A DNA stretch of 32,602 nucleotides, taken from positions 1 to 32,602 of the forward strand of contig NZ_NEUB01000980.1 in the NCBI RefSeq assembly GCF_002910825.1, in the 5' to 3' direction. The first letter of the stretch is position 1. Each line of letters begins with the position of its first letter. Position numbers and translations under genes: made by a program. Under the pieces are notes generated by a model. It was not told the DNA's origin, ran no database searches, and saw only the letters and a program-made list of their open reading frames with translations. This DNA is from Streptomyces sp. SM1. Lineage in GTDB: Bacteria; Actinomycetota; Actinomycetes; Streptomycetales; Streptomycetaceae. This document shows, piece after piece, positions 7,514-14,763 of this stretch.

Positions 7514-7860
7514 CCGGCCAGCCCCGGACGCGACTGGAACGCGTACGCGCCTCGGTCGGGATCGCTTCGCTGGCCCTCCAGCAGATCGAGGACGACCTTC
7601 GCGCCGACGACGTCGACCAGGAGGAGCTGGCCGCGATCCTGCGCGAGCTCATCGAGGACACCGACCCGCCCGGCGGGTTCATGGCGGCCGTCGCGCAGCT
7701 GCTCACCGCTGCCGCGCGTCGTGCCGAGCAGGTCGAGCCGGACCACGACGGCGACGCATCGTGCCCCCTGCACGAGGCCGCCGCCCTGATCACCGACAAC
7801 GCCGGGCAGCGCCTCATCTGGGCTGCCCGCGCCCTTCACCCGCAGCAGGGAGGCATCTGA
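7510..7860 (+). CDS. Helical hypothetical protein (116 aa)
   Basis: GTG 7510 overlaps the previous stop (GTGA) and its own stop overlaps the next ATG (TGATG), so the gene is tightly coupled on both sides. The product is acidic and helical (LALQQIEDDLRADDVDQEELA). It ends in EAAALITDNAGQRLIWAARA followed by LHPQQGGI. That tail has a degenerate second copy about 265 bases downstream, after the next gene. No domain was recognised. Confidence 0.8.
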   Translation: MTGQPRTRLERVRASVGIASLALQQIEDDLRADDVDQEELAAILRELIEDTDPPGGFMAAVAQLLTAAARRAEQVEPDHDGDASCPLHEAAALITDNAGQRLIWAARALHPQQGGI

Positions 7861-8027
7861 TGGCGAGCGCGAAGGCGACGAACCCGCCCCGAGGGGAGTG
7901 CACGCAGTGCTGGTTCCATGCGTACGCCAGCCGCGAGGCCCACGCCAGGCTCGGTCCGCGTGAGGACTGCCCGCAGTGCGTGGACCACATGAAGAACGGC
8001 CACCCCGACCACATGATCGTCCGCTGA
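7860..8027 (+). CDS. 55-residue two-CxxC zinc-knuckle protein
   Basis: ATG 7860 shares its A with the preceding TGA. The product has CTQCW (residues about 14-18) and CPQC (about 38-41), with His residues after each pair, a typical minimal zinc ribbon or knuckle. Tiny proteins of this type are common in Streptomyces mobile elements. No function is known. It separates the two copies of a duplicated tail sequence. Confidence 0.8.
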   Translation: MASAKATNPPRGECTQCWFHAYASREAHARLGPREDCPQCVDHMKNGHPDHMIVR

Positions 8028-8112
8028 CGCCGCTGCGCGAAGCCCCCGCTCTGCTCACCGCCCACGCCGGGCAGCGCCCCATCCGGGCTGCCCGGCGCCC
8101 TCACCCGCAAGG
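8028..8112 (+). pseudogene. Degenerate second copy of the upstream gene's C-terminus
   Basis: Bases 8039-8109 align with 7774-7844 at a constant offset of 265, about 59 of 71 identical by my hand alignment. In the matching frame the copy reads EAPALLTAHAGQRPIRAARR followed by PHPQ, against EAAALITDNAGQRLIWAARA followed by LHPQ in the intact gene. It has no start of its own and runs into the ribosome binding site of the next gene. I read it as the remnant of a tandem duplication whose first gene body was lost or replaced by the small zinc protein. Confidence 0.6.
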
Positions 8113-8120
8113 AGATCTTC

Positions 8121-9062
8121 ATGACCGAGCTGATCTACCCGCAGATGCCTGAGCACAGCCTGGTGGTCCTGATCGGCCCGTCCGGCGCCGGAAAGTCCAC
8201 GATCGCGCGCACCTGGCCCGCCTCCCAGGTCCTGTCCCTGGACGCGCTGCGCGAGGTCGTCAGCGACGACGCGGGCGACCAGGACGCGACCGGCGACGCG
8301 GTCGCCGCCCTGCACCTGCTCCTGGAGGCGAGGATGCGACGCCGGCTGTTCACCGTCGTCGACGCGACCAACGTCACCAGGTCCGCCAGGGAGCCGCTGA
8401 TCGCCGCCGCCCAGCGGAACGACATGCTGCCCATCGCGGTCATGGTCGCCACCCTCGGCAGCGTCTGCATCGAGCGGCAGGGCCCGCGGCCGGCCAACCG
8501 CACGGTGCCCGAGGATGTGGTCGTCAAGCAGCACCAGGCCATGGTCGCCTCGCACCGGACCCTCAAGGCCGAAGGGTTCTCCGAGATCGTCTTCTCCGAC
8601 AGCCTCTACCGGCTGCTGCCGTTCCTGGAGCGCCTGAGCGAGACCCGGCAGGCCGACCTCGGACTGGACGGCAGCGTCGGCCTCGGTGACCTGAACCTCG
8701 TATCCCGGGTATTCGGCGAGGAGATCCTGCCGCTGTGGCAGTGGAAGCCCGGCTCGAACGTGGCCGACGGCGACCGTGTCGCGGAGATCCGCCTCGGTCA
8801 GCAGTACCTCACCCTCGCCCTGCGCACCGACGTCGACGGCGAGGGCGACGTCGGGTTCGACGTGCTGGTGCCGTGCCCGCACGACGACGAATGCACCGGC
8901 CGCGCCTGGGTGCCCGCCTACAGCGTCACCTGCCTGTTCCGGGCGCTCAACGGCGACCTGGACGACGACGAGGACATCGTCTGCACCGCCCACGGCCCGA
9001 ACAACGGCGACGACCAGGACGACGACCTCGAGGCGCAGGACCTCGAAGTGATCCACGGCTGA
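8121..9062 (+). CDS. P-loop kinase-like ATPase (polynucleotide kinase/zeta-toxin type)
   Basis: ATG 8121 with AAGGAGA eight bases upstream; 313 residues. Walker A is GPSGAGKST at 19-27. VVDATNV near 79-85 matches the VDaTN motif of the AAA_33/polynucleotide-kinase group, and a basic ERQGPRPANR segment around 115-124 suits the LID. It should bind ATP and phosphorylate an RNA/DNA end, nucleotide or sugar; zeta toxins share the fold. The C-terminal 120 residues form a separate acidic domain with a Cys/His cluster (PCPHDDEC, VTC, CTAH) and an Asp-rich tail. This second domain is not one I recognise. The gene sits in a run with GGDEF, ASCH and Nudix genes. Confidence 0.85.
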   Translation: MTELIYPQMPEHSLVVLIGPSGAGKSTIARTWPASQVLSLDALREVVSDDAGDQDATGDAVAALHLLLEARMRRRLFTVVDATNVTRSAREPLIAAAQRNDMLPIAVMVATLGSVCIERQGPRPANRTVPEDVVVKQHQAMVASHRTLKAEGFSEIVFSDSLYRLLPFLERLSETRQADLGLDGSVGLGDLNLVSRVFGEEILPLWQWKPGSNVADGDRVAEIRLGQQYLTLALRTDVDGEGDVGFDVLVPCPHDDECTGRAWVPAYSVTCLFRALNGDLDDDEDIVCTAHGPNNGDDQDDDLEAQDLEVIHG

Positions 9063-9074
9063 CGGACCTCCGTG

Positions 9075-9136
9075 CCGCCCCGACCCCGCCACAGCGCCGG
9101 GGCCGGGGCGGTCGCGGTGGTCCCTCACCACCGCGA
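9075..9136. terminator. Two adjacent hairpins after the kinase gene
   Basis: The first pairs 9075-9088 with 9098-9111 (14 bp, one A-C mismatch). The second pairs 9112-9121 with 9127-9136 (10 bp perfect, loop CCCTC). They abut each other and end about ten bases before the ribosome binding site of the next gene. No T-tract. Confidence 0.5.
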
Positions 9137-9157
9137 TCACGAGAGGAGATGGACGTC

Positions 9158-9463
9158 ATGGCCCAACCCCCGTACTACGAGGTCGACGTCCCCATACGGA
9201 GCACCGAGACGCCCACCCTGCGCGGGGTGCACGTCTTCACCGGCTGGGCCGACAGCCGCGACGCGGCCGTGAAGGCCGCCCACGAGGTCTACGACGCGGC
9301 CCGCGCCGCAGCGGAGGCCGGACGCGAGATCCCCCACGGGCGCCCGGACGGCTGGTCGGCCTGTGGATACCGGCCCGGCTGGGAGCTCGACTGGCCCGCC
9401 GCGAAGGCCGGCCCCTGGAGGAGCCCGTACAGCTGGCTCAACTCCAATCCCTTCGAGATGTAG
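9158..9463 (+). CDS. Small hypothetical protein (101 aa)
   Basis: I chose ATG 9158 because AGGAG (9144-9148) is nine bases upstream; the in-frame ATG at 9149 abuts the Shine-Dalgarno sequence and cannot be used. The product begins with beta-strand-like sequence (YYEVDVPIRSTETP), then an Ala-rich helix (AVKAAHEVYDAARAAAEAG). It ends in a Trp/Pro-rich segment (WSACGYRPGWELDW). No family recognised. Confidence 0.75.
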   Translation: MAQPPYYEVDVPIRSTETPTLRGVHVFTGWADSRDAAVKAAHEVYDAARAAAEAGREIPHGRPDGWSACGYRPGWELDWPAAKAGPWRSPYSWLNSNPFEM

Positions 9464-9554
9464 CTCTGCCCCGGGACAGCCGCACGTGCTTGGCGGCTTC
9501 GACGGCTGCCCCGGGCCCACCCAACCCGTACAAGACGAGAGGGAGATCCTCAGT

Positions 9555-10232
9555 ATGGACTCCGTTCTGCGTGCGCAGGGCCGGATCGGCTCGCGCACCC
9601 TCCTGATCACCAGCGCCGCCCTGCCGCTGACCGGCTGGGCGATCCACGCCGCCGCGCTGCACAAGCAGCTCGCCGCGACCCGCAAGGACCCGCTGACCGG
9701 CCTGCTGCGCCGCGACGCCTACACCGCCCGTGCCCGCCGGCTCCTGGCCCGCCACGGCGACGACACGACCGTGGTCATGGTCGACGCCGACAGGTTCAAG
9801 GAGATCAACGACGGCCTCGGGCACGCGGCGGGCGACACCGTCCTCGCGTCGATCGCGGCCCGGCTCACCGCCTGGGCGGGCCCTCGCGCTGCGGTCGGCC
9901 GGCTCGGAGGCGATGAGTTCGCCGTGGTCCTGGAGGTGCCCGCCGAACGCCGGGAGCAGCGCCTCGCGCAGCTGGTCCGGATGCTGCACACTCCGGTCGC
10001 CCTGGACGACGGCCGCACGGTCGACGTCGCCGCCTCGGTCGGCGCCGCGACCCCGGATGTGATCGGCGCACGCGACCTGACGCGCCTGCAGAGGGCGGCC
10101 GACGCAGCCCTGTACCACGGGAAGCACTCCGGGAAGGCGATGCTGGCGACCGCCGCGCACGCCGCCACGCCGACCGTCAACGGGCGCCGCGCGGGCAGGC
10201 CGGGCACGGCCGTGTGGGGGCGAGCGGCATGA
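9555..10232 (+). CDS. Membrane-anchored GGDEF (diguanylate cyclase-like) protein
   Basis: ATG 9555, 225 residues. One hydrophobic N-terminal span (about 15-34) is followed by a GGDEF domain. The domain starts at DPLTGLLRRDAY (Asp45 onward), has the metal-site segment VDADRFKEIND, and the intact active-site loop Gly118-Gly119-Asp120-Glu121-Phe122. It should therefore make cyclic di-GMP from two GTP at the membrane. The inhibitory RxxD site expected nine residues before the loop is replaced by GPRA, so product feedback is probably absent. There is no EAL or sensory domain. Cyclic di-GMP controls development in Streptomyces through BldD, so an element-borne cyclase could alter host differentiation. 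The gene overlaps the ASCH gene by four bases. Confidence 0.92.
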   Translation: MDSVLRAQGRIGSRTLLITSAALPLTGWAIHAAALHKQLAATRKDPLTGLLRRDAYTARARRLLARHGDDTTVVMVDADRFKEINDGLGHAAGDTVLASIAARLTAWAGPRAAVGRLGGDEFAVVLEVPAERREQRLAQLVRMLHTPVALDDGRTVDVAASVGAATPDVIGARDLTRLQRAADAALYHGKHSGKAMLATAAHAATPTVNGRRAGRPGTAVWGRAA

Positions 10233-10675
10233 GCAGCGCGTCCCTTCCGCCAGCGGCCGACTGGATCCGCGGCATCAGCGTCAAGCAGCCGCACGCCGCC
10301 TGCCTCCTCGCCGGGGCCAAGACGATCGAGAACAGGCCCCGGGCCTGGTCGTGGCGCGGCTGGCTGCTGCTGCACGCGAGCCAGCAGACCGACCGGCCCG
10401 CCCTGCGCGTACCGCTGATCGCCCGCACGATCCGCGGCCGCGACCTGACGACCGGCGCCGTGATCGGCGTCGCCCGGCTGACCGGCTGCCACCAGGACCC
10501 GGACGGCTCCCCGCCCTGCACCGAGTGGGCACAGCCCGGGGCGTGGCATCTGGAGGTCAGCGACGTCCAGGCCCTCGCCCTGCCGATCCCGGCACGCGGG
10601 CAGCTCGGACCCTGGCGACCTACCGAGCACCTGGTCGCCCAAGTCCTCCAGCAGCTCCCGCACCTGCGGCCGTGA
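10229..10675 (+). CDS. ASCH-domain protein
   Basis: ATG 10229 overlaps the preceding stop (ATGA); an in-frame GTG at 10214 lies inside the upstream gene and is less likely. The 148-residue product begins with the ASCH pattern GISVKQPHAACLLAGAKTIE and NRP, followed by WSWRGWLLLHAS. This is the beta-barrel entry with conserved Lys, Gln-Pro and Lys-Thr-Ile-Glu-Asn-Arg residues. ASCH domains are PUA-like RNA-binding folds; some hydrolyse N4-acetylcytidine or act as RNases. It lies between a GGDEF gene and a zinc-finger gene in one tight operon. Confidence 0.85.
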   Translation: MSSASLPPAADWIRGISVKQPHAACLLAGAKTIENRPRAWSWRGWLLLHASQQTDRPALRVPLIARTIRGRDLTTGAVIGVARLTGCHQDPDGSPPCTEWAQPGAWHLEVSDVQALALPIPARGQLGPWRPTEHLVAQVLQQLPHLRP

Positions 10676-10938
10676 CCGCCCGGCGCCGCCATCTGCGCGC
10701 GGTGCCGACACCGCCGGAGCAGCCCGTGGCGCCGGTCCAGCTCTTGAACTGGCGCCACTACTCGCACTTCGGCCCGCCCGCATCGTGCGTGCTGTGCGGC
10801 ACCACCACCCCGCTGAGGTCCCACGCCAAAGAGCCCGTGCACAAGGTCTGCGCGGAGTTCTGGAACGCGGCGCACCCCGGCGAGATGCGGTTCGTCTCCG
10901 ACCCGCCCAAGGGCGGCCAGACGACCGACCACGCCTGA
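10672..10938 (+). CDS. Small Cys/His (zinc-finger-like) protein
   Basis: GTG 10672 overlaps the ASCH stop (GTGA). The 88-residue product has a basic start (TARRRHLRAVP) and then CVLCG, RSHAKEPVHKVC with two His, and an acidic/aromatic end. The Cys-x2-Cys, His and Cys layout resembles a small HNH-like or zinc-ribbon module, but an Asn/His catalytic pair of a nuclease is not evident. It is probably functionally linked to the ASCH protein by the overlap. Confidence 0.75.
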   Translation: MTARRRHLRAVPTPPEQPVAPVQLLNWRHYSHFGPPASCVLCGTTTPLRSHAKEPVHKVCAEFWNAAHPGEMRFVSDPPKGGQTTDHA

Positions 10939-10965
10939 ACTCCTCACCTCCACCTGGAGGCCCCC

Positions 10966-11160
10966 ATGCGCAGCACCCAGCCCGACGTCGACCGCGCCCT
11001 CGCCTATCCCGAGCCGCCGGCCTCGCCGCTCTGGCACCGCCGCGGCCCGAAGGCCCGGCCGCTCACCCCCGCCCAGCAGCGCCGCAACCGCGAGCTCCTC
11101 GACCTCGCGCAGCGCACCCCCCGACCCCGCTCCACCAAGCCCCTGGCGGAGGCCCGCTGA
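10966..11160 (+). CDS. Small basic Pro-rich protein (64 aa)
   Basis: ATG 10966 with GGAGG about six bases upstream; its TGA shares a base with the next ATG (TGATG). The sequence is basic and Pro/Arg-rich (WHRRGPKARPLTPAQQRRNR), with one likely helix. Unknown function. Confidence 0.7.
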   Translation: MRSTQPDVDRALAYPEPPASPLWHRRGPKARPLTPAQQRRNRELLDLAQRTPRPRSTKPLAEAR

Positions 11161-11642
11161 TGAACCCCCAGACGCACCTGGCCATAGACGGCTACGTCGA
11201 CGCGATCCCGGCCCCCGGCACCGGCTGGGGCACCGCCCGCTTCGACCTGATCCACTCCCCCGCCGACGCGGACCGGATCGCTCCCGACGCCCCGGACACC
11301 GTTTACGCCTGCACCACCGGAGACCCGCGCATCGCCGACGTCCTGCTGCGCGAGATCCAGCCCGGCGACCTCGTGCGCGTCACCGGCACCCTGGTCCAGC
11401 CCGACGACCCCGAGACCCCCGCCCACGTCACCGTCGACGGCCTGGAAGTCCTCGAGGCCGCCCCGGCCGCCGTGCTCTACGACCTCGTACTGGAGCGGTT
11501 CGGGAACTACGTCGTCGTCTTCGACGCCGACCGCGACCAGGTCCCGGTATTCACCGCGTCCGGCCGCTGGGTCGGCGAGGCCGCCAACCCCGACGCGATC
11601 GGCGACCTCATCGACGCCTACGAGGAAGGCGACCTCCGATGA
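11160..11642 (+). CDS. Hypothetical protein, possible OB-fold (160 aa)
   Basis: ATG 11160 is coupled to the preceding stop. The product is acidic and strand-rich. The segment GDLVRVTGTLVQPDDPETPA with VTVDGLEVLE resembles the strand-loop-strand of OB-fold single-strand-binding domains. The last third looks like a separate alpha/beta piece ending in an acidic helix (DLIDAYEEGDLR). A role in single-stranded DNA handling would suit a conjugation operon, but this is inference from a short pattern. Confidence 0.75.
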   Translation: MNPQTHLAIDGYVDAIPAPGTGWGTARFDLIHSPADADRIAPDAPDTVYACTTGDPRIADVLLREIQPGDLVRVTGTLVQPDDPETPAHVTVDGLEVLEAAPAAVLYDLVLERFGNYVVVFDADRDQVPVFTASGRWVGEAANPDAIGDLIDAYEEGDLR

Positions 11643-11821
11643 CGACCACCCTCCCCGCGCAGCGCACCGTCCTGGAGCGATTCCCCGCCGGCCACCCCCG
11701 CGGCTCCTGGCCCGCCGACGAATACGCCGCCGCCCAGCGAGCCCAGGGCACCGACGCCCGGGTCGTCATGGACCTCACCAGCGACCAGTTCCTCGTGGTC
11801 ACCGACACCACCGCCCACTGA
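11639..11821 (+). CDS. Small hypothetical protein (60 aa)
   Basis: ATG 11639 overlaps the previous stop (ATGA). The 60-residue product has a basic N-terminal half (LERFPAGHPRGSWPADEY) and a strand-rich end (RVVMDLTSDQFLVV). It lies immediately before the Nudix gene. No recognisable domain. Confidence 0.7.
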   Translation: MTTTLPAQRTVLERFPAGHPRGSWPADEYAAAQRAQGTDARVVMDLTSDQFLVVTDTTAH

Positions 11822-11843
11822 CCCACCCAGCCGAGAGGCGAAC

Positions 11844-12272
11844 ATGACCGAGACCGAGACCGAGTCGTTCGAGACGATCCGCTACACCGCCGACGTGGTG
11901 GCCATGACGCCCGACGGCAACGTCCTGCTGATCGAGCGGGGCTGGCCGCCCCACGAGGGCGCCTGGGCCCTGCCCGGCGGGCACGTTGACCCCGGCGAGA
12001 CGAGCCTCGCGGCCGCGGCCCGAGAGCTCGCTGAGGAGACCGGCGTCCGCGTCACCGCCGACAGCCTGCGCCCGATCGGCGTCTGGGACGCGCCCGACCG
12101 CGACCCGCGCGGACGGTACGTCACCGTCGCGTACGCGGCCGTGATCCCGGCCGCCACCCAGATCGTCGCCGGAGACGACGCCCGCACCGCCCGCTGGTGG
12201 CCCCTGGACCACCTGCCCGAGCGCCTGGCGTTCGACCACGCCGACATCCTCCGTGCGGCCACGGCCTCCTGA
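11844..12272 (+). CDS. Nudix hydrolase
   Basis: ATG 11844 with GAGAGG seven bases upstream; 142 residues, normal for a single-domain Nudix enzyme. The box is complete: Gly46-x5-Glu52-x7-Arg60-Glu61-Leu-Ala-Glu64-Glu65-x-Gly67-Val68. It should hydrolyse a nucleoside diphosphate linked to another group, using divalent metal. The substrate cannot be read from sequence. It belongs to the operon's group of nucleotide- or RNA-acting genes (P-loop kinase, GGDEF, ASCH). Confidence 0.92.
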   Translation: MTETETESFETIRYTADVVAMTPDGNVLLIERGWPPHEGAWALPGGHVDPGETSLAAAARELAEETGVRVTADSLRPIGVWDAPDRDPRGRYVTVAYAAVIPAATQIVAGDDARTARWWPLDHLPERLAFDHADILRAATAS

Positions 12273-12299
12273 CGCACCAGCACGACACGACACACCTCA

Positions 12300-12341
12300 G
12301 CGCCGCGCCCCGGACCAGACGGCCGGGACGCGGCGCTTCCT
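12300..12341. terminator. Hairpin after the Nudix gene
   Basis: Arms 12300-12313 and 12323-12336 form a 14-bp stem with one mismatch and a nine-base loop, followed by the moderately T-rich TTCCTGTT. It is a plausible terminator or attenuator before the TTA-containing gene at 12368. Confidence 0.55.
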
Positions 12342-12367
12342 GTTCCCCCTCACCAAGGAGCCTTCGC

Positions 12368-12883
12368 GTGTTAACCACCGTCGTCACCGCCGGCCTCGCC
12401 GTCGTCGCCACCCTCTTGGGCGCGATCGTGTCCGGCCGCTTCCAGGAACGCGCCGCCGAACGGCAGGTGCGCGCCACCCACGGCGAGGCGATCCGCCGCG
12501 ACCGCCTGGAAGCCGTCGCCGCCCTGGCCTGCGCCACCAGCGACCACCGGCGGGCGATGTGGATGCGCGGCGACGCCGTCCTCAAGGGCGCCGGCACCGA
12601 GCGGATCGAGGCCCTGCGCGGGGAGAGCCACATGACCCGCAGTGCGGTCACTCGCCCGCTGGTCGCGCTGCGGGTCCTCATCGAGGACCAGGCCGTGCGC
12701 GCCGCCGCCGACCGCATGATCACGCTGACCTACGCGATCCGGGACGCGTACACCACCACCGAGGAACTGACCGCCGCCCGCGAGGCCGCGAAGACCGCCC
12801 ACGACGACTTCGTCAACGCCGCCGCCCGCTACCTGCGCCCCACGAGCAGCCGCCCCACCGTCGAGCAGGAGAGCCCCCGATGA
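12368..12883 (+). CDS. Membrane-anchored helical protein with a TTA second codon
   Basis: GTG 12368 has AAGGAG seven bases upstream. The second codon is TTA (12371-12373), the rarest Streptomyces codon, read by the bldA tRNA, so translation should stall at the start until development. The 171-residue product has one hydrophobic N-terminal span (about 3-22) followed by long charged helices (FQERAAERQVRATHGEAIRR), a small membrane-tethered coiled coil. It overlaps the next gene by four bases (ATGA). Function unknown. Confidence 0.82.
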   Translation: MLTTVVTAGLAVVATLLGAIVSGRFQERAAERQVRATHGEAIRRDRLEAVAALACATSDHRRAMWMRGDAVLKGAGTERIEALRGESHMTRSAVTRPLVALRVLIEDQAVRAAADRMITLTYAIRDAYTTTEELTAAREAAKTAHDDFVNAAARYLRPTSSRPTVEQESPR

Positions 12884-13566
12884 TCCGACGCTTCCGCCGC
12901 TGCGGCCACGCCCCCGGCACCCTCACACCCGAGGACCAGGCCGTCGTCGACCAGTTCCGCGCGATGCTCACCGCCCTACGCAACCCGCAGCCCTGGACGC
13001 CCGGCCACGCACAGGACATCGCCGTGCGGATCGGGCCCTTCGTGGAACGCGCGCACACCCGGCCCGGCGACGACCACGGCCCCGACATGATCGCCGTAGC
13101 CCTGGTCCACCCCGACACCCCGCACGCCAGCGCCTACCTCCACGGCCGCCAGCTCGGCTACACCGACCGCAGCTGGCTGCGCTGCGAGACGACCGCGATC
13201 CTCGGCACCTGGCATCCCGGCTACGCGATGCTCACCCACGCCGCCGCGAACCTTTCCCTGCCCGACGACGTCGGCATGGACCCCGCCCACTACGCCCTCT
13301 ACATCGAGGCCCGCCGACGCGACGACAGCCGCGACGGCTTCACCATGCTGCGCCTCGGCCCCTACACCCAGACCCGGCACGCCCAGCAGGACTACGACCG
13401 GCTCACCGCCGCACTGGAGGGCCGGGAGACCACCCTCGTGCCCGGACACCGCGTCTCCGCGCGGTACGCACCGTTCGACGTCAGCGACCACCAGAAGTTC
13501 GCCGACCCGTACGAGGCCGACGCCGTGGCGCTCCTGAACGCCGCCGTCGCGGGGGCGAGCGCATGA
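12880..13566 (+). CDS. Hypothetical protein, last gene of the long operon
   Basis: ATG 12880 in a four-base overlap; 228 residues. The sequence alternates strands and helices with several His and Tyr (LHGRQLGYTDRSW, TILGTWHPGYAMLTHAAANL) and a late PGHRVSARYAPFD stretch. No catalytic motif or family was recognised. It is followed by the clear terminator at 13.6 kb, so it closes the transfer/establishment operon. Confidence 0.82.
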   Translation: MIRRFRRCGHAPGTLTPEDQAVVDQFRAMLTALRNPQPWTPGHAQDIAVRIGPFVERAHTRPGDDHGPDMIAVALVHPDTPHASAYLHGRQLGYTDRSWLRCETTAILGTWHPGYAMLTHAAANLSLPDDVGMDPAHYALYIEARRRDDSRDGFTMLRLGPYTQTRHAQQDYDRLTAALEGRETTLVPGHRVSARYAPFDVSDHQKFADPYEADAVALLNAAVAGASA

Positions 13567-13600
13567 CCGCCCCGAGGCCCTGACACCCGCTCCACCAAGA

Positions 13601-13641
13601 AGCCCCGCTCCCCGGCCGCGCGCCGGGAAGCGGGGCTTTTT
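13601..13641 (+). terminator. Rho-independent terminator of the long operon
   Basis: A 16-bp stem (13601-13616 with 13622-13637, one mismatch, loop CGCGC) is followed by TTTTT. It is the only hairpin in the first 13.6 kb with a proper T-tract, and it separates the operon from the partition genes. Confidence 0.88.
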
Positions 13642-13708
13642 GCGTTTCTGGCCCTGGCCGCGTCAACTCCGCACCGTCCGGCACCCGATGGATCATGTGC
13701 CCAGACGT

Positions 13709-13728
13709 GGACTCCCCAATAGGGGAGT
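13709..13728. promoter_or_regulatory. Palindrome upstream of parA (parS/operator candidate)
   Basis: The site reads GGACTCCCCAATAGGGGAGT, with seven-base perfect arms around AATA. A second copy (18 of 20 identical) lies inside the parB-like gene at 15446. The position, 76 bases before the parA-like start, fits an operator or centromere site. Confidence 0.6.
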
Positions 13729-13746
13729 GATGCCCGCAAGCCAGTC

Positions 13747-13774
13747 CTGGCAAGGGTTCCGGGTGTGCCAAGAT
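13747..13774 (+). promoter_or_regulatory. Possible parA promoter
   Basis: CTGGCA (13747-13752), a 16-base spacer and CAAGAT (13769-13774) make a plausible but imperfect sigma-70-type promoter. It would start transcription about 20-25 bases before the ATG at 13804. The palindrome at 13709 would lie just upstream. Confidence 0.3.
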
Positions 13775-13803
13775 GCCACTGCCGCGCACGGTGCGGTCCA
13801 CAC

Positions 13804-14763
13804 ATGAGCAACGAGGAAGGGCACCCCGTGCTGAATCCAAGCGGAGCGACACAGGCGATCGAACCGCCCGAGGGCGCCACAGCCGTCGGCACCGGCAAAG
13901 GCGGAGTCGGCAAGTCGACCGTCGCCGCGCATCTCGCCGGCGAATCCGCTGCCGCTGGGCACCGCACCCTCCTCATCTGCGTGACGGGCCAGGACGACGA
14001 CGACCTCGGCATCAAGCGCTATGGCCGCGGAGTACAGCCGCAGGGCGCCACCGCCCTGGACGGCGAGGGTCTGTACCGGGCCATCCACGACCGCGTTCCG
14101 CTCCAGCCGATCCGCGAGGTCCGGCCCAATCTGGACGTGCTCCCCGGCGGGCCCCGGGTCGCCGACATCGCGAACGTCTTGATGCTGCGCCTCATGCAGG
14201 AAGGGCCGGGCGTCGTACTGAGTCTCGCCCGCTCCCTCGCTCCGATCGCCCCGCTGTACGACCGGATCATCTTCGACAGCGCCCCCGAGCAAGACGCCCT
14301 TGAACAGCTGGTGCTCGCCGCCGCCCGCACGCTGATCGTGCCCACGCGCTCCGACGAGTCCTCCATCAAGGGCATGGAACGCATCAGCAAGAACTTCAAG
14401 GTCGTCAAGCAGCAGGTGAACCCCTACCTCCAGATGGCCGGAGCCTTCCTCTACGGCTCGAACCCCTCCGCCACGCTGATGCACAGCTCGGTGCGCGCGG
14501 ACATCCGCAAGACCCTGGGCGAGGGCACACCGATCCTGGAGACGATCGTCGGCTACCGGGAGGTTCCGGCCCGCAACGCCCGCAAGAAGGGGCTGCTCTT
14601 CGGCGAGTACGCCGAACTGCTCCCGAACTCCGCGAGCGCGTACGACGTGAAGGCCGGCCGTGCGCAGGCGGAGGACGTCGTCCCCGACACGATCATCCCG
14701 CTCTCCAAGGAGATGCGGTCGCTGACCACCGAGATCTTCGAGCACCACAGGAGGGTTGCCTGA
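13804..14763 (+). CDS. parA: ParA-like partition ATPase
   Basis: A 319-residue MinD/ParA-family Walker ATPase that should bind DNA non-specifically and move the plasmid through its partner. The deviant Walker A is KGGVGKST (Lys32-Thr39). The following TLLICVTGQDDDD replaces the usual Asp-x-Gln-x-Asn motif with an acidic run. IIFDSAPEQDALEQL fills the Walker A' position with Ser-Ala-Pro-Glu instead of Thr-Pro-Pro. The start could instead be GTG 13828, which has AGGAAGG nearby; ATG 13804 lacks a Shine-Dalgarno sequence. The stop shares a base with the next ATG (TGATG), so it is coupled to its DNA-binding partner. Confidence 0.88.
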   Translation: MSNEEGHPVLNPSGATQAIEPPEGATAVGTGKGGVGKSTVAAHLAGESAAAGHRTLLICVTGQDDDDLGIKRYGRGVQPQGATALDGEGLYRAIHDRVPLQPIREVRPNLDVLPGGPRVADIANVLMLRLMQEGPGVVLSLARSLAPIAPLYDRIIFDSAPEQDALEQLVLAAARTLIVPTRSDESSIKGMERISKNFKVVKQQVNPYLQMAGAFLYGSNPSATLMHSSVRADIRKTLGEGTPILETIVGYREVPARNARKKGLLFGEYAELLPNSASAYDVKAGRAQAEDVVPDTIIPLSKEMRSLTTEIFEHHRRVA

